Source of the DNA: an uncultured bacterium | Lineage (GTDB): Bacteria > Patescibacteriota > Gracilibacteria > Absconditabacterales > Absconditicoccaceae | Reading direction: 5' to 3' | Assembly: GCA_947168815.1 (NCBI GenBank) | Contig: CAMVNG010000009.1 | Location: 1-41,776, forward strand | Length of the DNA: 41,776 nt | In this document: piece after piece, positions 41,051-41,776 of the stretch | Position numbering within the stretch: position 1 is the first letter of the stretch | Layout: each line of letters opens with the position of its first letter | The notes under the pieces: generated by a model | What the model saw: only the letters and a program-made list of their open reading frames with translations | Told to the model about the DNA's origin: nothing | Databases searched by the model: none | Translations under genes and position numbers: made by a program

Positions 41051-41122
41051 TCCGAGGTAGCTCAGCGGTAGAGCAGTTGGCTGTTAACCAATTGGTCGTG
41101 GGTTCGAACCCCACTCTCGGAG
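41051..41122 (+). tRNA. tRNA-Asn (anticodon GTT)
   Basis: Acceptor TCCGAGG/TCTCGGA, anticodon loop CTGTTAA (GTT), T-arm GTGGG-TTCGAAC-CCCAC. CCA not encoded. Confidence 0.93.
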
Positions 41123-41156
41123 TATTTGTGCTTTATATTTCGTTATCAGTTTTTCA

Positions 41157-41420
41157 ATGCCAATTAAGAAGTCTGCAGTTAAAGCTATGAATAGGTCTCA
41201 AGTTCTCGCTAAAAGAAATTTTGATTTCAAGTTGAGAATGAAGATGGCAATGAAAAAATTCCTTAAGGCAGTCGAAGCAAAAGAAGAACTGACTATTGAG
41301 GATTTAAGTAAAGTGTTCAAAGCTATAGATAAAGCAGAAAAAGTTGGAATCATTAAAAAAAGAAATGCAGCTAGAAAAAAGGCTAGAGTTTCTAAAGCAT
41401 TTGATTCTTTAAAAAAATAG
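41157..41420 (+). CDS. rpsT: Small ribosomal subunit protein S20 (bS20)
   Basis: bS20 binds 16S rRNA helices early in 30S assembly. The 87-residue product has the usual length and its basic helical pattern: MPIKKSAVKAMNRSQVLAKR, LRMKMAMKKFLKAVEAKE and the conserved end KKRNAARKKARVSKAFDSLK, equivalent to K-N-x-A-x-R-K-x-R-L in other species. Only one glycine is present (GGA). It lies within the tRNA cluster, between tRNA-Asn and tRNA-Thr, with 34 and 16 nt on each side, and is probably transcribed with them. Confidence 0.93.
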   Translation: MPIKKSAVKAMNRSQVLAKRNFDFKLRMKMAMKKFLKAVEAKEELTIEDLSKVFKAIDKAEKVGIIKKRNAARKKARVSKAFDSLKK

Positions 41421-41436
41421 TCCTTTTGGACTGTAT

Positions 41437-41509
41437 GCCAGCTTAGCTCAATAGGTAGAGCAACCGCCTTGTAAGCGGTAGGTTGTCGGTTCAATTCCGA
41501 CAGCTGGCT
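41437..41509 (+). tRNA. tRNA-Thr (anticodon TGT)
   Basis: Acceptor GCCAGCT/AGCTGGC, anticodon loop CTTGTAA (TGT), T-arm GTCGG-TTCAATT-CCGAC. CCA not encoded. Confidence 0.93.
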
Positions 41510-41548
41510 CCATTAAAACTTACATAGTTAGATGAAAACCATCATTCT

Positions 41549-41625
41549 GGGGTGGTAGTTCAGCCGGCTAGAACGCCTGCCTGTCACGCAGGAGGTCGAG
41601 GGTTCGAGTCCCTTCCATCCCGCCA
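41549..41625 (+). tRNA. tRNA-Asp (anticodon GTC)
   Basis: Acceptor GGGGTGG/CCATCCC with one G-T pair, anticodon loop CTGTCAC (GTC), T-loop TTCGAGT. CCA encoded at 41623-41625. Confidence 0.93.
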
Positions 41626-41639
41626 CTTCTCTAACTTAT

Positions 41640-41714
41640 GGTCTTATCGTCTAACGGCTAGGACAGGAGACTTTCAATCTTCTAATCGGGGTTCGATTCC
41701 CCGTAAGACCGCCA
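41640..41714 (+). tRNA. tRNA-Glu (anticodon TTC)
   Basis: Acceptor GGTCTTA/TAAGACC, anticodon loop CTTTCAA (TTC), T-arm CGGGG-TTCGATT-CCCCG. CCA encoded at 41712-41714. Confidence 0.93.
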
Positions 41715-41724
41715 TAATAAAAAT

Positions 41725-41776
41725 GGGTGATTAGCTCAGTTGGCTAGAGCATCTGCCTTACAAGCAGGGGGTCATA
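41725..41776 (+). tRNA. tRNA-Val (anticodon TAC), cut by the window edge
   Basis: Acceptor strand GGGTGAT, D-arm GCTC-AGTTGGCTA-GAGC, anticodon loop CTTACAA (TAC). The T-arm and 3' end lie beyond the window. Confidence 0.88.

Noticed and set aside
41198-41494. Minus-strand ORF opposite rpsT and tRNA-Thr
   Set aside because: It is the antisense of S20 and a tRNA gene; the plus strand explains the sequence fully.
1-41776. tRNA-Gly with anticodon TCA, tmRNA, rRNA or a CRISPR array
   Set aside because: Looked for because of the code and smpB, but none was found by eye in this window.

Overview
The window is AT-rich and reads sensibly only if UGA is translated as glycine (genetic code 25). Under the standard code nearly every gene is broken at TGA. 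With TGA read as Gly, complete well-known proteins appear, and the TGA codons fall on conserved glycines: the P-loops of RuvB and Der, the GGQ loop of RF1, and the prepilin cleavage glycine. All confident genes stop at TAA or TAG. This points to the Candidate Phyla Radiation, Gracilibacteria (BD1-5) or Absconditabacteria (SR1). I cannot tell which from this window. Shine-Dalgarno sequences are mostly absent. Several genes share a promoter layout of TTGAWW, a 16-17 nt spacer and a TA-rich -10, with the start codon about 30-45 nt further on.

Layout. 1-8180: ruvB, a DUF4143-type ATPase with a likely operator in its promoter, rimO with a stand-alone LepA GTPase domain, tRNA-Lys, an AbiE-type toxin-antitoxin pair, a foreign-looking membrane protein that seems to follow the standard code, and mtaB. 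8250-18030 is an envelope region: DUF3160 lipoprotein, Memo-like protein, L,D-transpeptidase, CapA-like protein, NlpC/P60 hydrolase, O-antigen-ligase-like membrane protein and a GPAT-like acyltransferase. 18130-21240: M50 protease, prfA, a small HExxH protein, a small lipoprotein and recX.

21226-28363: an orphan C-terminal domain of isoleucyl-tRNA synthetase, der followed by a 44-residue membrane peptide, a MacAB-like exporter (adaptor, ATPase, permease) and an O-methyltransferase. 28393-31434: RNase J, SmpB and a YgjP-like metallopeptidase. 31500-39740: type IV pilus genes (pilB, pilC, a secreted protein) facing a minus-strand set (a secreted peptidoglycan-binding protein, a prepilin, a class B PBP). 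39798-41776: clpP and a tRNA cluster (Gln, fMet, Gln, Leu, Asn, Thr, Asp, Glu, Val) with rpsT inside it.

The gene set combines core information processing (RuvB, Der, RF1, SmpB, S20, tRNAs) with surface functions: pili, exporter, wall enzymes and lipoproteins. Most unusual are two translation proteins present only as single domains (LepA G domain, IleRS C-terminus), the apparently standard-code gene at 6300-6839, and the repeated operator-like motif upstream of the DUF4143 ATPase. No intergenic stretch exceeds about 270 bases.
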